From Mucilaginibacter flavus (lineage in GTDB: Bacteria > Bacteroidota > Bacteroidia > Sphingobacteriales > Sphingobacteriaceae): a stretch of 41,939 bases of DNA. The stretch is taken from the NCBI RefSeq assembly GCF_030409315.1, contig NZ_JAUFPS010000007.1, positions 1-41,939 of the forward strand, written 5' to 3'. Made by a program: the position numbers and the translations under genes. Of the stretch, positions 32,670 to 40,139 are shown in pieces. How positions within the stretch are numbered: position 1 is the first letter of the stretch; every line of letters begins with the position of its first letter. Below the pieces are notes generated by a model. That model worked only from the letters and a program-made list of their open reading frames with translations. It had not been told where the DNA came from and ran no database searches.

Positions 32670-33434
32670 ATGGAAAGTAAAAATAAAATAGCCCTGGTAA
32701 CCGGCGGCAGCCGTGGCCTGGGTAAAGACATGGCCTTGAGGCTTGCCGACAAAGGAATTGATGTAATTATTACCTACAACACCAGTGCCGATGAAGCGCA
32801 AAAGGTAGTTGACCAGATTAAACAAGGCGGACGAAAAGCTGCCGCCCTGCAACTCAATACCGGCGAGATTAAAAGCTTTGATACATTTATTGAAAAAGTA
32901 AAAGAGCTATTGAACGCCGAATTTGGAACCGATCGCCTTGATTTTTTGGTGAACAACGCCGGTATTGGCGGGTACAAATTAATTGAAGAAGTAACCGAAG
33001 ACTTTTTTGACGAGCTGCTGAACGTGCATTACAAAGGCGTGTATTTTTTAACCCAAAAAACGCTGCCGGTAATGAATGATGGTGGCGGTATTGTAAACGT
33101 ATCAAGCGGGCTTACCCGTGTTTCTTTGCCACGGTCGTCGGCTTATGCCAGTATGAAGGGCGCTGTTGAGGTATTTACCCGTTACCTGGCCAAAGAACTC
33201 GGCGCACGCGGTATAAGGGCCAACGTGATAGCACCTGGTGCCATATTAACCGATTTTGGCGGTGGTCACCTGCGGGCCAGCGAACAATCGCAAAAAATGG
33301 TGAGCGACATTACCGCATTAGGTCGCCCGGGCGAAGCTGATGATATTGGCGGCGTAGTTGCTTTCCTTTGTACCGATGATGCCAAGTGGGTTAATGGTCA
33401 GCGTATAGAAGTTTCAGGCGGTATGTTGGTGTAA
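32670..33434 (+). CDS. Short-chain dehydrogenase/reductase
   Basis: The 254-residue SDR has the NADP-type nucleotide motif TGGSRGLG (11-18), NNAG (95-98), a catalytic Ser in VSSG (~145), and Y159-x3-K163 (YASMK). The C-terminus ends with the usual FLCTDDAKWVNGQRIEVSGGM. Substrate is unknown. A CACCTTTG at 32641-32648, close to a -7 box, precedes it. An AraC regulator of the same strand follows 43 bases later and may control it. Confidence 0.92.
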   Translation: MESKNKIALVTGGSRGLGKDMALRLADKGIDVIITYNTSADEAQKVVDQIKQGGRKAAALQLNTGEIKSFDTFIEKVKELLNAEFGTDRLDFLVNNAGIGGYKLIEEVTEDFFDELLNVHYKGVYFLTQKTLPVMNDGGGIVNVSSGLTRVSLPRSSAYASMKGAVEVFTRYLAKELGARGIRANVIAPGAILTDFGGGHLRASEQSQKMVSDITALGRPGEADDIGGVVAFLCTDDAKWVNGQRIEVSGGMLV

Positions 33435-33477
33435 ACCAACATCAGGTTTAAATAGTTATTTTTGAGTTTTAAGAACG

Positions 33478-34389
33478 ATGACGATTACTAACACATCTCT
33501 TGAGGATTTCTACCAGCGAAACGGTGCGCCGCTTCCTGAAGGTATTACCAAAGAGATTGGTCATTTTAATGTTTTTGAAGCTGAAAAGCTGTTTGATAAA
33601 AAGACCGGCAACCGCATAATGCCCTACAGCCGCAGGGAGTATTATAAAATTAGCTGGATAAACGGAAAAAGCAGGGCCGAGTATGCCGATAAGGTAATTG
33701 ATATGGGCAACAGCGCCCTGCTTTTTGCAACCCCTAAAATTCCTTACCACTGGATTCCGGCGGATGCCAATCAAACGGGAATGTTCTGCATTTTTACTGC
33801 CGATTTCCTGTTGCCGCATAAAGCCGGCGTTACGTTGGACGACTTGCCAATTTTTCAACCCGGGCAGCTACCCGCGTTTCAGCTTAACGCCGAAGAAGCG
33901 CAGGAGATTGAATACCTGTTTAAAAAGATGCTTAAGGAGTTAAAGGCCGATTATAAATACAAATACGACCTGCTGCGAAACATGGTGTTGGAGTTGATCC
34001 ATTACGGGCAAAAGCTGCAGCCGATGTCAACCCTAAGCGGCACGCAGAATGCATCGGAGCGTATTTCGTCGTTGTTTATTGAATTGCTGGAGCGCCAGTT
34101 TCCGCTGGATTCATTACATCAACGGCTGGGCCTGCGCACCGCGAAAGATTATGCCGATAGACTGGCGGTACACGTTAACCACCTCAACAAAGTATTGAAA
34201 GAAGTTACCGGCCATACCACCACCCAAATCATCAGCAAAAGGGTGGTCCAGGAAGCCAAAATCCTGCTTAAACAAACCAACTGGAATATTGCCGAAATAG
34301 CCTACACGTTGGGTTTTGATGATATCGCCCATTTCTCTAACTTTTTCAAAAAGCAAACATCGTTTACACCGGCAGGGTTTAGGGGGTAG
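33478..34389 (+). CDS. AraC family transcriptional regulator
   Basis: The 303-residue protein has an N-terminal cupin-like sensing domain (RREYYKISW, ~51-59) and two C-terminal helix-turn-helices. The second reads WNIAEIAYTLGFDDIAHFSNFFKK at ~271-294, given here in family shorthand. It is clearly a paralogue of the AraC protein at 39005-39916, with the same FELLERQFP and VHxNHLN segments. It follows the SDR gene and probably regulates it. A 33-nt hairpin lies just past its stop codon. Confidence 0.93.
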   Translation: MTITNTSLEDFYQRNGAPLPEGITKEIGHFNVFEAEKLFDKKTGNRIMPYSRREYYKISWINGKSRAEYADKVIDMGNSALLFATPKIPYHWIPADANQTGMFCIFTADFLLPHKAGVTLDDLPIFQPGQLPAFQLNAEEAQEIEYLFKKMLKELKADYKYKYDLLRNMVLELIHYGQKLQPMSTLSGTQNASERISSLFIELLERQFPLDSLHQRLGLRTAKDYADRLAVHVNHLNKVLKEVTGHTTTQIISKRVVQEAKILLKQTNWNIAEIAYTLGFDDIAHFSNFFKKQTSFTPAGFRG

Positions 34390-34394
34390 ATTCC

Positions 34395-34427
34395 AGACTT
34401 CCGAAGTTTTTAAAACTTCGGAAGTCT
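34395..34427. repeat. 33-nt hairpin, variant with C-G pair
   Basis: AGACTTCCGAAGTTTT pairs perfectly with AAAACTTCGGAAGTCT around one T. It lies between convergent genes. The hairpin at 36119-36151 is the same except for one pair, where C-G is replaced by A-T, so pairing is kept. No T-run follows, so it is not a typical terminator. Confidence 0.7.
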
Positions 34428-34471
34428 TTGGCGGCTTAGCTCAGTATCACTTTGAAATATAAAATTGGTCC

Positions 34472-35074
34472 CTACTTCCCAAACACCAAATTCAACGAAA
34501 CCAAAATCTTATCAGAAATCACATGATCTGCCAGTGCCGCAAAGGGGTCCCATGATTTTGGGTTGGTTTGCATATCAATATGCCATTTGAGGCGATCTAT
34601 TTCGAGTTGGGCGGTTGCTGTGATCACATCCCCTGTTTTTTTGATGGTTGCAGTAAAGTCAATGAAATTGGTGATCCCTTTTATAGTCAAATCGCCTGAT
34701 ACCTTATATATTGAAGATTTGCCAATGCGTGTTATCTGTTTAACAATCATGGTGGCGGTAGGATATTTGTCTATCGAAAAATAGCCGTCCTTTCTTAATT
34801 CCTGGTCAACCTTTTCATTTTGGGCTTGCTCGGTGTGATCTGTACTGCGCATGCTGTTCATGTCTATGCTAAAAATGCCGTCTTTAGGGTCATCGCCTGC
34901 AGGATAATTAAGCGTGCCCGAGTTAAAAAGGATGTAACCATAGTGGCCGCCCATGGTTTTGCGGTTATTCCACAAAATTTTGCTTTTTTTAATATCCAAA
35001 TGATAGGTTTGCTGTGCAAAGGCCGATATTTGAAACGAGGCCAGCACCAGGATAAGCGTAATTTTTTTAAGCAT
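34472..35074 (-). CDS. YceI family periplasmic protein
   Basis: Start at 35074 (MLKKITLILVLASFQISAFAQ) gives a 200-residue protein with a clean Sec signal peptide cut after about residue 20; a longer reading from 35215 would hide it. The mature part is a YceI lipocalin-like beta-barrel: YHLDIKKSKILWNNRKTMGGHYG, then DLTIKGITNFIDF and a WDPFAAL segment. YceI proteins bind polyprenoid-like lipids. It is divergent from a membrane-anchored regulator, 105 bases away, and has a TAGGTTTG box at 35095-35102. Confidence 0.88.
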   Translation of the reverse strand: MLKKITLILVLASFQISAFAQQTYHLDIKKSKILWNNRKTMGGHYGYILFNSGTLNYPAGDDPKDGIFSIDMNSMRSTDHTEQAQNEKVDQELRKDGYFSIDKYPTATMIVKQITRIGKSSIYKVSGDLTIKGITNFIDFTATIKKTGDVITATAQLEIDRLKWHIDMQTNPKSWDPFAALADHVISDKILVSLNLVFGK

Positions 35075-35094
35075 ATTGAATAAATTTGATGCAG

Positions 35095-35102
35095 CAAACC
35101 TA
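35095..35102 (-). promoter_or_regulatory. -7 promoter box (TAGGTTTG on minus) for YceI
   Basis: The minus strand reads TAGGTTTG, fitting TAnnTTTG, 20 bases before the YceI start. Confidence 0.55.
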
Positions 35103-35179
35103 TTCATCCACAATAGGTTGGTAATGATGGATTTTGTAAATAAAATTGTAAACTTTGTAAAAATAAACCTGTAATCGCC

Positions 35180-36088
35180 ATGAATTACAAAGCCTTTCTT
35201 AATAATAGAGTTCAAGCATTTGGCGCGTTAATTTTTCTGTTGTTGATAAGCGCTGTTTGTGCCGCCTTTAGTTTTACAGATAATGATGATTTTGATAAGG
35301 CCCGGCAAGAAATTATGCTCCGTAATATAGGGCACCAGGTACTTTTACATGCTGGTGATAGTACATCGCGCGTGCTGCCGGTGAAGAAAATTGCCGAAAA
35401 TGAATATCAATTACAGTTTGAAAACGCTTTTGCTTTTCAGTCAGATTCGTTGGTACAGATCATCAGCCGTTCGCTGGCAAAAAATAGTGTTGCCCATAAT
35501 TACATTGTTAACGTATTAAACCCGTCAGATAATGGGGTGATATTCGGCTACGCTATCTTCAGCAATAAAAAAGATAATATCGTACCATGTTCAGGACGTA
35601 AGCAACCTAAAAGCCGTTATCTCATTGATATAAAATTTCAGAAAGCGGGAATTAGTACTTCACAAAAAAGCATGTTAATAGCGGGCGGAATCCCGTTATT
35701 GGCTTTTATAGGACTGGTAGTTTCCCGCTCGGTAAAACCCCGGAAAAAGATATTGCCCGAACCTGAATATATTGACAAAAAACACATTTGCATTGGCAAG
35801 ATCACTTTTGATCCCCAAAAACGACAGCTGATAACCGGCGATGTGACAACTGAACTTACCGTAAAAGAAAATAAAGTGCTTCTCATCCTTGCCCAATCGC
35901 CCAATGAAATTGTGGAGCGGAGCCGGCTTCAAAAAGAGATATGGGAAGATGAAGGCGTAATTGTAGGCAGAAGCTTAGATGTGTTTATCTCTAAACTAAG
36001 AAAGAAACTGGAATATGATCCCATGATTAAACTGATTAATATACATGGTAAGGGGTATAAATTGCAGGTGGAGTATGACCTTGCTTAA
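35180..36088 (+). CDS. Membrane-anchored winged-helix regulator (ToxR-like layout)
   Basis: The 302-residue protein has a membrane helix at ~14-34 (FGALIFLLLISAVCAAF), a periplasmic domain to ~160, a second helix at ~166-186 (LIAGGIPLLAFIGLVV), then a cytoplasmic OmpR-type winged helix (Trans_reg_C, ~205-300) with VIVGRSLDVFISKLRKKL as the recognition region. No receiver domain is present. The layout allows a signal outside the membrane to act directly on DNA, as in ToxR. It diverges from YceI, which is the likeliest target. It is followed by the hairpin at 36119. Confidence 0.85.
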   Translation: MNYKAFLNNRVQAFGALIFLLLISAVCAAFSFTDNDDFDKARQEIMLRNIGHQVLLHAGDSTSRVLPVKKIAENEYQLQFENAFAFQSDSLVQIISRSLAKNSVAHNYIVNVLNPSDNGVIFGYAIFSNKKDNIVPCSGRKQPKSRYLIDIKFQKAGISTSQKSMLIAGGIPLLAFIGLVVSRSVKPRKKILPEPEYIDKKHICIGKITFDPQKRQLITGDVTTELTVKENKVLLILAQSPNEIVERSRLQKEIWEDEGVIVGRSLDVFISKLRKKLEYDPMIKLINIHGKGYKLQVEYDLA

Positions 36089-36118
36089 ATTGGTGTAGGG
36101 ATTGATAAGACCGGCGAA

Positions 36119-36151
36119 AGACTTACGAAGTTTTTAAAACTTCGTAAGTCT
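36119..36151. repeat. 33-nt hairpin, variant with A-T pair
   Basis: AGACTTACGAAGTTTT pairs perfectly with AAAACTTCGTAAGTCT around one T. It is between convergent genes and differs from 34395-34427 only at one compensated pair. Confidence 0.7.
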
Positions 36152-36180
36152 GGGATATATACCTTACATTTCCCGTTGTT

Positions 36181-37071
36181 TTATATCTTTAAAAACGCCG
36201 CGGCAAACTCCTTTGCAAAATCTGTCAGTTTCACTTTGCCCATAACAGTGGGCTTATTCAAATCGTAATCTTCGCGTAATTTGCCGTTGTGAATGGCGGC
36301 ACCCAATTCAACATATAGGGCCGCGATGTTGGCCGGTACGCCATTTTGCTCCATGGCGGCCTGGGTTTGCTCATCCGTAAAAATTACCCATTTTAAATCG
36401 GGCTTGCCAATGGCCTCGCCTAAAATGCGGGCGGCTTCGTGCCCGGTAATATCGTCGCTGGCTACATAGCGTACGTTATTGCCTGTGGTAGCAGGTTGTG
36501 TCAGTTCTTCGGCGGCAGCAACGGCTATGTCGCTCGGGGCAACCATTGTCAGCTTATCATCTCCGCCATAATTTGTGCCGATAAAACCTGCCTGTTTAAT
36601 CATGTTGGCAAAGTTGTACAGGTTGTAATAAAAGTAAGCCGGGCGCAAATGGGTAATAGCTATCCCTTGTAATTTGTTCAAAATGCCCTCAACATCATGC
36701 ACACCCAAAATGAATCCGGTACCCTCGGCCAAATGCGCGCCATAGCTGCTTAAATGCACCACCCGTTTAATGCCAGATTGCGGAATTACCTGCGCGTAGT
36801 TTTCGCCGATGGTTCGGTAAGCCGCCCTTGTATCGGGCGCGGCATAGTTTGGCGGCTCCATGGCAAATAAAGCATCGGCGCCGGCAAAGGTGGCGGCTAA
36901 AAAGGCAGTATCTTCTAATGATCCTATAGCTGCGGCTGCGCCCAAGGCTTCAATATCTTTTTGTTTTTCGGGGTTGCTGCTTATAACGGTTACATTATGC
37001 CCTTTCGCTACTAACGCTGTGGCCAATGGTTTGCCAATATTGCCTAATGAGCCTGTTACGATAACTTTCAT
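36181..37071 (-). CDS. NmrA-like NAD(P)-binding protein
   Basis: The 296-residue protein starts MKVIVTGSLGNIGKPLATAL with the Rossmann motif GxxGxxG (7-13), and has HLSSYGAHLAEG (~105-116) where SDRs keep the active-site Ser/Tyr region. It fits the NmrA/atypical-SDR group, often redox sensors or quinone reductases (QorB-like). It is monocistronic and convergent with the regulator at 35180. A CACCTTTG-like sequence precedes it on the minus strand. Substrate unknown. Confidence 0.87.
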   Translation of the reverse strand: MKVIVTGSLGNIGKPLATALVAKGHNVTVISSNPEKQKDIEALGAAAAIGSLEDTAFLAATFAGADALFAMEPPNYAAPDTRAAYRTIGENYAQVIPQSGIKRVVHLSSYGAHLAEGTGFILGVHDVEGILNKLQGIAITHLRPAYFYYNLYNFANMIKQAGFIGTNYGGDDKLTMVAPSDIAVAAAEELTQPATTGNNVRYVASDDITGHEAARILGEAIGKPDLKWVIFTDEQTQAAMEQNGVPANIAALYVELGAAIHNGKLREDYDLNKPTVMGKVKLTDFAKEFAAAFLKI

Positions 37072-37158
37072 AGTCTGTTTTGTTTTTGTTGAACAAAGGT
37101 GCTTACTATGAAAATGGGGCCTGTAGCTTAATCTTGCTTTGTTGTAGCCATTTCTTTA

Positions 37159-38073
37159 TCAGTTGAAAGATTGGCGAAATTCCAGCGGCGATAGGTTAGT
37201 TTTACTTTTAAATAATTTACTGAACGATTGCGAATGCTCAAATCCCAGTTCATAAGCTATTTCACTTACCGATAGATCTGTACCCGATAATTTTTCTTTT
37301 GCTTTATCAATCAGTTTATCATGAATATGCTGCTGCGTACTTTGGCCGGTTAATACCTTGAGCATCACGCTGAGGTAATTGGGCGATACGTTTAAAGCTT
37401 CGGCAATATAACTTCCCGTTGGCAATCCGTTTGTGGTGAGGGTATCGCTTTGGAAATAACCGGTGAGCAAATCTTCCAGTCGGTTCAAAATTTTGTGATT
37501 GGTTATTTTACGGGTGATAAACTGGCGGTGATAAAACCTATCGGCGTAAGTAAGTAGTAATTCCAATTGGGCGGCAATTACACTTTGACTAAATTGATCG
37601 ATGGTGGCGTGGTACTCGCGTTCGATATTTTGCATAATGCCGGCAAGCATGGCTTCTTCCTTTTCTGATAGGTGCAGTGCCTCATTTACCGAATAACTGA
37701 AATACTCATATTGCTTAATGGATTTAGCCAACGGCGTATTCCACAAATAATCCGGGTGAATCAATAATAACCAGCCCACATGTTTTAACTCTTCATAAGC
37801 TTCGATGCTGAAAACCTGGCCCGGCGAGATAAAGATCATTACACCCTCATCAAAATCATACTCCTGCTGCCCATACCTGATCTTTCCGTTGAAGTTTCTT
37901 TTTAGGGCGATAGAATAAAAATCAAGCGTTAAACTTTGTGGACTATCATCGGCCAGGCGTTTAATATCCTCAAAACTAATTACGCTGATTAAAGGGTGGG
38001 CGGGTTGATCCAGCTTCATGAGGCGATGATACTCGCTGATGCTTTTAATCCTTAAAGGTTTTGTGCTTTTCAT
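37159..38073 (-). CDS. AraC family transcriptional regulator
   Basis: The 304-residue protein has a cupin-like N-terminal half (GQQEYDFDEGVMIFISPGQVF, ~63-83 in two strands) and two C-terminal helix-turn-helices, the second reading LSVSEIAYELGFEHSQSFSKLF (~275-296). It is less like the other two AraC proteins of the window. It lies 36 bases downstream of the DoxX gene on the same strand, so it may be co-transcribed with DoxX or control the NmrA-like gene on its other side. Confidence 0.92.
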   Translation of the reverse strand: MKSTKPLRIKSISEYHRLMKLDQPAHPLISVISFEDIKRLADDSPQSLTLDFYSIALKRNFNGKIRYGQQEYDFDEGVMIFISPGQVFSIEAYEELKHVGWLLLIHPDYLWNTPLAKSIKQYEYFSYSVNEALHLSEKEEAMLAGIMQNIEREYHATIDQFSQSVIAAQLELLLTYADRFYHRQFITRKITNHKILNRLEDLLTGYFQSDTLTTNGLPTGSYIAEALNVSPNYLSVMLKVLTGQSTQQHIHDKLIDKAKEKLSGTDLSVSEIAYELGFEHSQSFSKLFKSKTNLSPLEFRQSFN

Positions 38074-38109
38074 TGAGCATCAAATTATCTGTTAAACAAA
38101 TAAACTGTT

Positions 38110-38520
38110 TTATTTTGGCATTATGGGCGCTTTGCCAAATCTGCCCCATGCGATGAAAGCGGCAATCAACGCAAAAATAACATTTACCCCAATTACCGAT
38201 GCTTCGCCGCGTACAATGTGAAAAACGCTTGCGCAAATCATTAATATAATAATAGCGACAGCCGTAATTGGCGTAAGTTTTGGGCGGACACGAAACAGCG
38301 CCGGCAATATTACACCAAGCGCACCCAACAGATCGATAACACCCGTAAAATTAACCAGTGCAACCGGCACTTGCCCCACCCATGGCCACATGGCAGATAG
38401 TTTTTCAATCGGTTGGAATAATTTCATTGAAGCGGCCCAAATGAAAGTTGCCGCCAGTAGTATTTGCGCTATCCAAAGCGTAATGTTTAACGTTTTTGAG
38501 GGTTTGTGCTGATCTGCCAT
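38110..38520 (-). CDS. DoxX-like membrane protein
   Basis: The 136-residue protein has four membrane helices with LLAATFIWAASMKLF (~17-31), VNFTGVIDLLGALGVILPALF (~57-77) and a last helix near 107-127. It is of the DoxX-like group. In Bacillus, DoxX-type CatD is controlled by an HxlR-family repressor during quinone stress; here an HxlR gene diverges from it, 122 bases away. The promoter box is at 38542-38549 and GATAG/CTATC palindromes lie further upstream. Confidence 0.87.
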   Translation of the reverse strand: MADQHKPSKTLNITLWIAQILLAATFIWAASMKLFQPIEKLSAMWPWVGQVPVALVNFTGVIDLLGALGVILPALFRVRPKLTPITAVAIIILMICASVFHIVRGEASVIGVNVIFALIAAFIAWGRFGKAPIMPK

Positions 38521-38541
38521 GTTGTGTGTTTATTAACAGCT

Positions 38542-38549
38542 CAAAGTTA
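38542..38549 (-). promoter_or_regulatory. -7 promoter box (TAACTTTG on minus) for DoxX
   Basis: The minus strand reads TAACTTTG, fitting TAnnTTTG, 21 bases before the DoxX start. Confidence 0.55.
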
Positions 38550-38559
38550 TTTACATTTG

Positions 38560-38614
38560 CTATCCATGATATAGTACTATCCTCATAGATAGCGCTATCC
38601 GAAGGGATAGTATC
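38560..38614. promoter_or_regulatory. Array of GATAG/CTATC palindromes, candidate HxlR operators
   Basis: Between the divergent DoxX and HxlR genes are CTATCC (38560-38565), ATAGTACTAT (38571-38580), the perfect palindrome GATAGCGCTATC (38588-38599) and GATAGTATC (38606-38614). HxlR dimers bind such inverted repeats. Assignment to this HxlR is inferred from place and symmetry. Confidence 0.55.
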
Positions 38615-38642
38615 GTAAACACATCATCGTAATAAATTAAAT

Positions 38643-38981
38643 ATGCTGAACAGAGAAGGGTGTCCCGAAAGTGTATTAGCCATCAAAGATGCTTTAGAAG
38701 CGTTGGAAGGCCGGTGGAAATTGCTCATCATGCTGTCGCTGTCATTGGGCAATAAACGGTTTAAACAAATCTCGAAAGAAATTCCCGGCATTACAGATAA
38801 AATGCTATCTAAAGAGTTGAAAGCTTTAGAAACTAATAAGCTGATTAAGCGCACGGTATATGACACATTTCCGCCTACGGTTGAGTACGCTATAACCCCT
38901 CACGGCAAATCATTAGAGAAAGTTTTAGAGGAGTTATATCACTGGGGCCAGGCGCACCGCAGGGAAGTAATAGGCAAATAG
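38643..38981 (+). CDS. HxlR family transcriptional regulator
   Basis: The 112-residue protein is a winged helix of the HxlR family: ALEGRWKLLIMLSLSLGNKRF (~21-41), then FKQISKEIPGITDKMLSKELKALE (recognition helix, ~41-64, family pattern) and a wing YDTFPPTVEYAIT (~77-89). Cys7 near the N-terminus is in the place of the redox-sensing Cys of YodB/HypR-type members, so a thiol or quinone signal is possible. It diverges from DoxX across a set of GATAG palindromes. Confidence 0.92.
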   Translation: MLNREGCPESVLAIKDALEALEGRWKLLIMLSLSLGNKRFKQISKEIPGITDKMLSKELKALETNKLIKRTVYDTFPPTVEYAITPHGKSLEKVLEELYHWGQAHRREVIGK

Positions 38982-38996
38982 CAGATTTTGGAAATT

Positions 38997-39019
38997 GTAA
39001 CAAGTTAAAAGCTTGTTAC
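38997..39019. repeat. Small hairpin between convergent HxlR and AraC genes
   Basis: GTAACAAG and CTTGTTAC pair perfectly around 7 bases. The hairpin overlaps the end of the AraC coding region and could help end both transcripts, but there is no T-run. Confidence 0.35.
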
Positions 39020-39916
39020 TGCGTTGCTGTTTCTCAATGTTCCCGGTGAGTTACCAGTATGCTTTTTAAAAAAGTTGGTAAAGTAAGCCGGCTCATCAAA
39101 CCCAAGGGAGTTGGCTATCTGGGCAATGTTCCAGTCGGTATGTTTTAGCAGGGCGTGGGCTTCTTTCAATACCCGGTCGCTAATGTGCTGAGTGGTGGTC
39201 TTGCCCGTGCTTTCTTTCACGGAGCGGTTTAGGTGATTGGTATGTACCGATAAATTTTCGGCATAGTCATTGGCTGTTTTTAGTTTTAGAGCATGATCGG
39301 GCGAATCAATAGGAAACTGCCGTTCCAGCAGCTCAAAAAATAGAGTTGTTATCCGGCTTGCCGCGCTGGTTGTCTTCTCGACTATAGGAGCAGCCTCAAT
39401 TTTCAAAGCTTCGTGCATTAAAATACGCAGATAGTTGCGCAGCAGATCATATTTATAAACATAATCAGAATCCATCTCTTCCATCATGTGCTGCATGGTG
39501 GAAGAAAGAAAAGCCAGTTGCCGATCATCTAAAAAAATAACATGTTTACCGCCGGCTTTAAATAACGGAAAATCTTCAATGGTGTATTTATGCTGATAAC
39601 TTTCAATAAAAGCCTGGGTAAATAAACAAAACCAGCCGCTTTGCTCTGTCGATGTTGGCTCCCAGCAGGATGGAATCTGTGGTCCGGTAAAAACCAGCGC
39701 CGGCCGATCGATCACAATTTGCCTGTCCTCATAATGCATAATACCGTTGCCAATTACCAGTGTTACCTTGTAAAAATCCCTGCGGCTTAGCGGCGTTTTT
39801 TGGCTGCATGCTCTTAAAAACACGTTGAAATGCCCTTGGCCCGCGTTATTTGCCGGTTGAGAATTGCCTGCATAATGCCGCGCGTAAAATTGCTCAAGTG
39901 TTTCTGTTCTTACCAT
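39005..39916 (-). CDS. AraC family transcriptional regulator
   Basis: The 303-residue protein is a paralogue of the one at 33478-34389: same length, shared HFNVF, RRDFYKV, FELLERQFPIDS and VHTNHLN segments. The last helix-turn-helix reads WNIAQIANSLGFDEPAYFTNFF (~265-286). It is divergent from the MFS efflux gene, 223 bases away, which it probably regulates. The gap holds the MFS promoter box and AT-rich sequence. Confidence 0.93.
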   Translation of the reverse strand: MVRTETLEQFYARHYAGNSQPANNAGQGHFNVFLRACSQKTPLSRRDFYKVTLVIGNGIMHYEDRQIVIDRPALVFTGPQIPSCWEPTSTEQSGWFCLFTQAFIESYQHKYTIEDFPLFKAGGKHVIFLDDRQLAFLSSTMQHMMEEMDSDYVYKYDLLRNYLRILMHEALKIEAAPIVEKTTSAASRITTLFFELLERQFPIDSPDHALKLKTANDYAENLSVHTNHLNRSVKESTGKTTTQHISDRVLKEAHALLKHTDWNIAQIANSLGFDEPAYFTNFFKKHTGNSPGTLRNSNAVTSF

Positions 39917-40110
39917 AAGATAAAGTTAGTTAAACCCTCGTTCAATTACAAAATGAATGTTTGATTATTATAACCATTTTGTTCTATTATGGATTTTTAT
40001 TTGTCTTACAAAAGTAAATTTAGCCTGATTTGTCGTGTTGTAAATTTGGTTTGTTTGAATTTTATAAATATCTGATTGATTATTATAAACACCGCCTTTG
40101 ACTGCCAGCC

Positions 40111-40118
40111 TACTTTTG
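40111..40118 (+). promoter_or_regulatory. -7 promoter box (TACTTTTG) for the MFS gene
   Basis: TACTTTTG fits TAnnTTTG, 29 bases before the ATG at 40140. Confidence 0.5.
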
Positions 40119-40139
40119 GCCAGTTAAATTTAAAACTTT

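Noticed and set aside
34395..34427. Classical rho-independent terminator
   Set aside because: The stem is perfect but no T-run follows; listed as a repeat instead.
35075..35215. 47 extra residues on the YceI protein
   Set aside because: A proper signal peptide begins at 35074 and a -7 box lies inside the extension.
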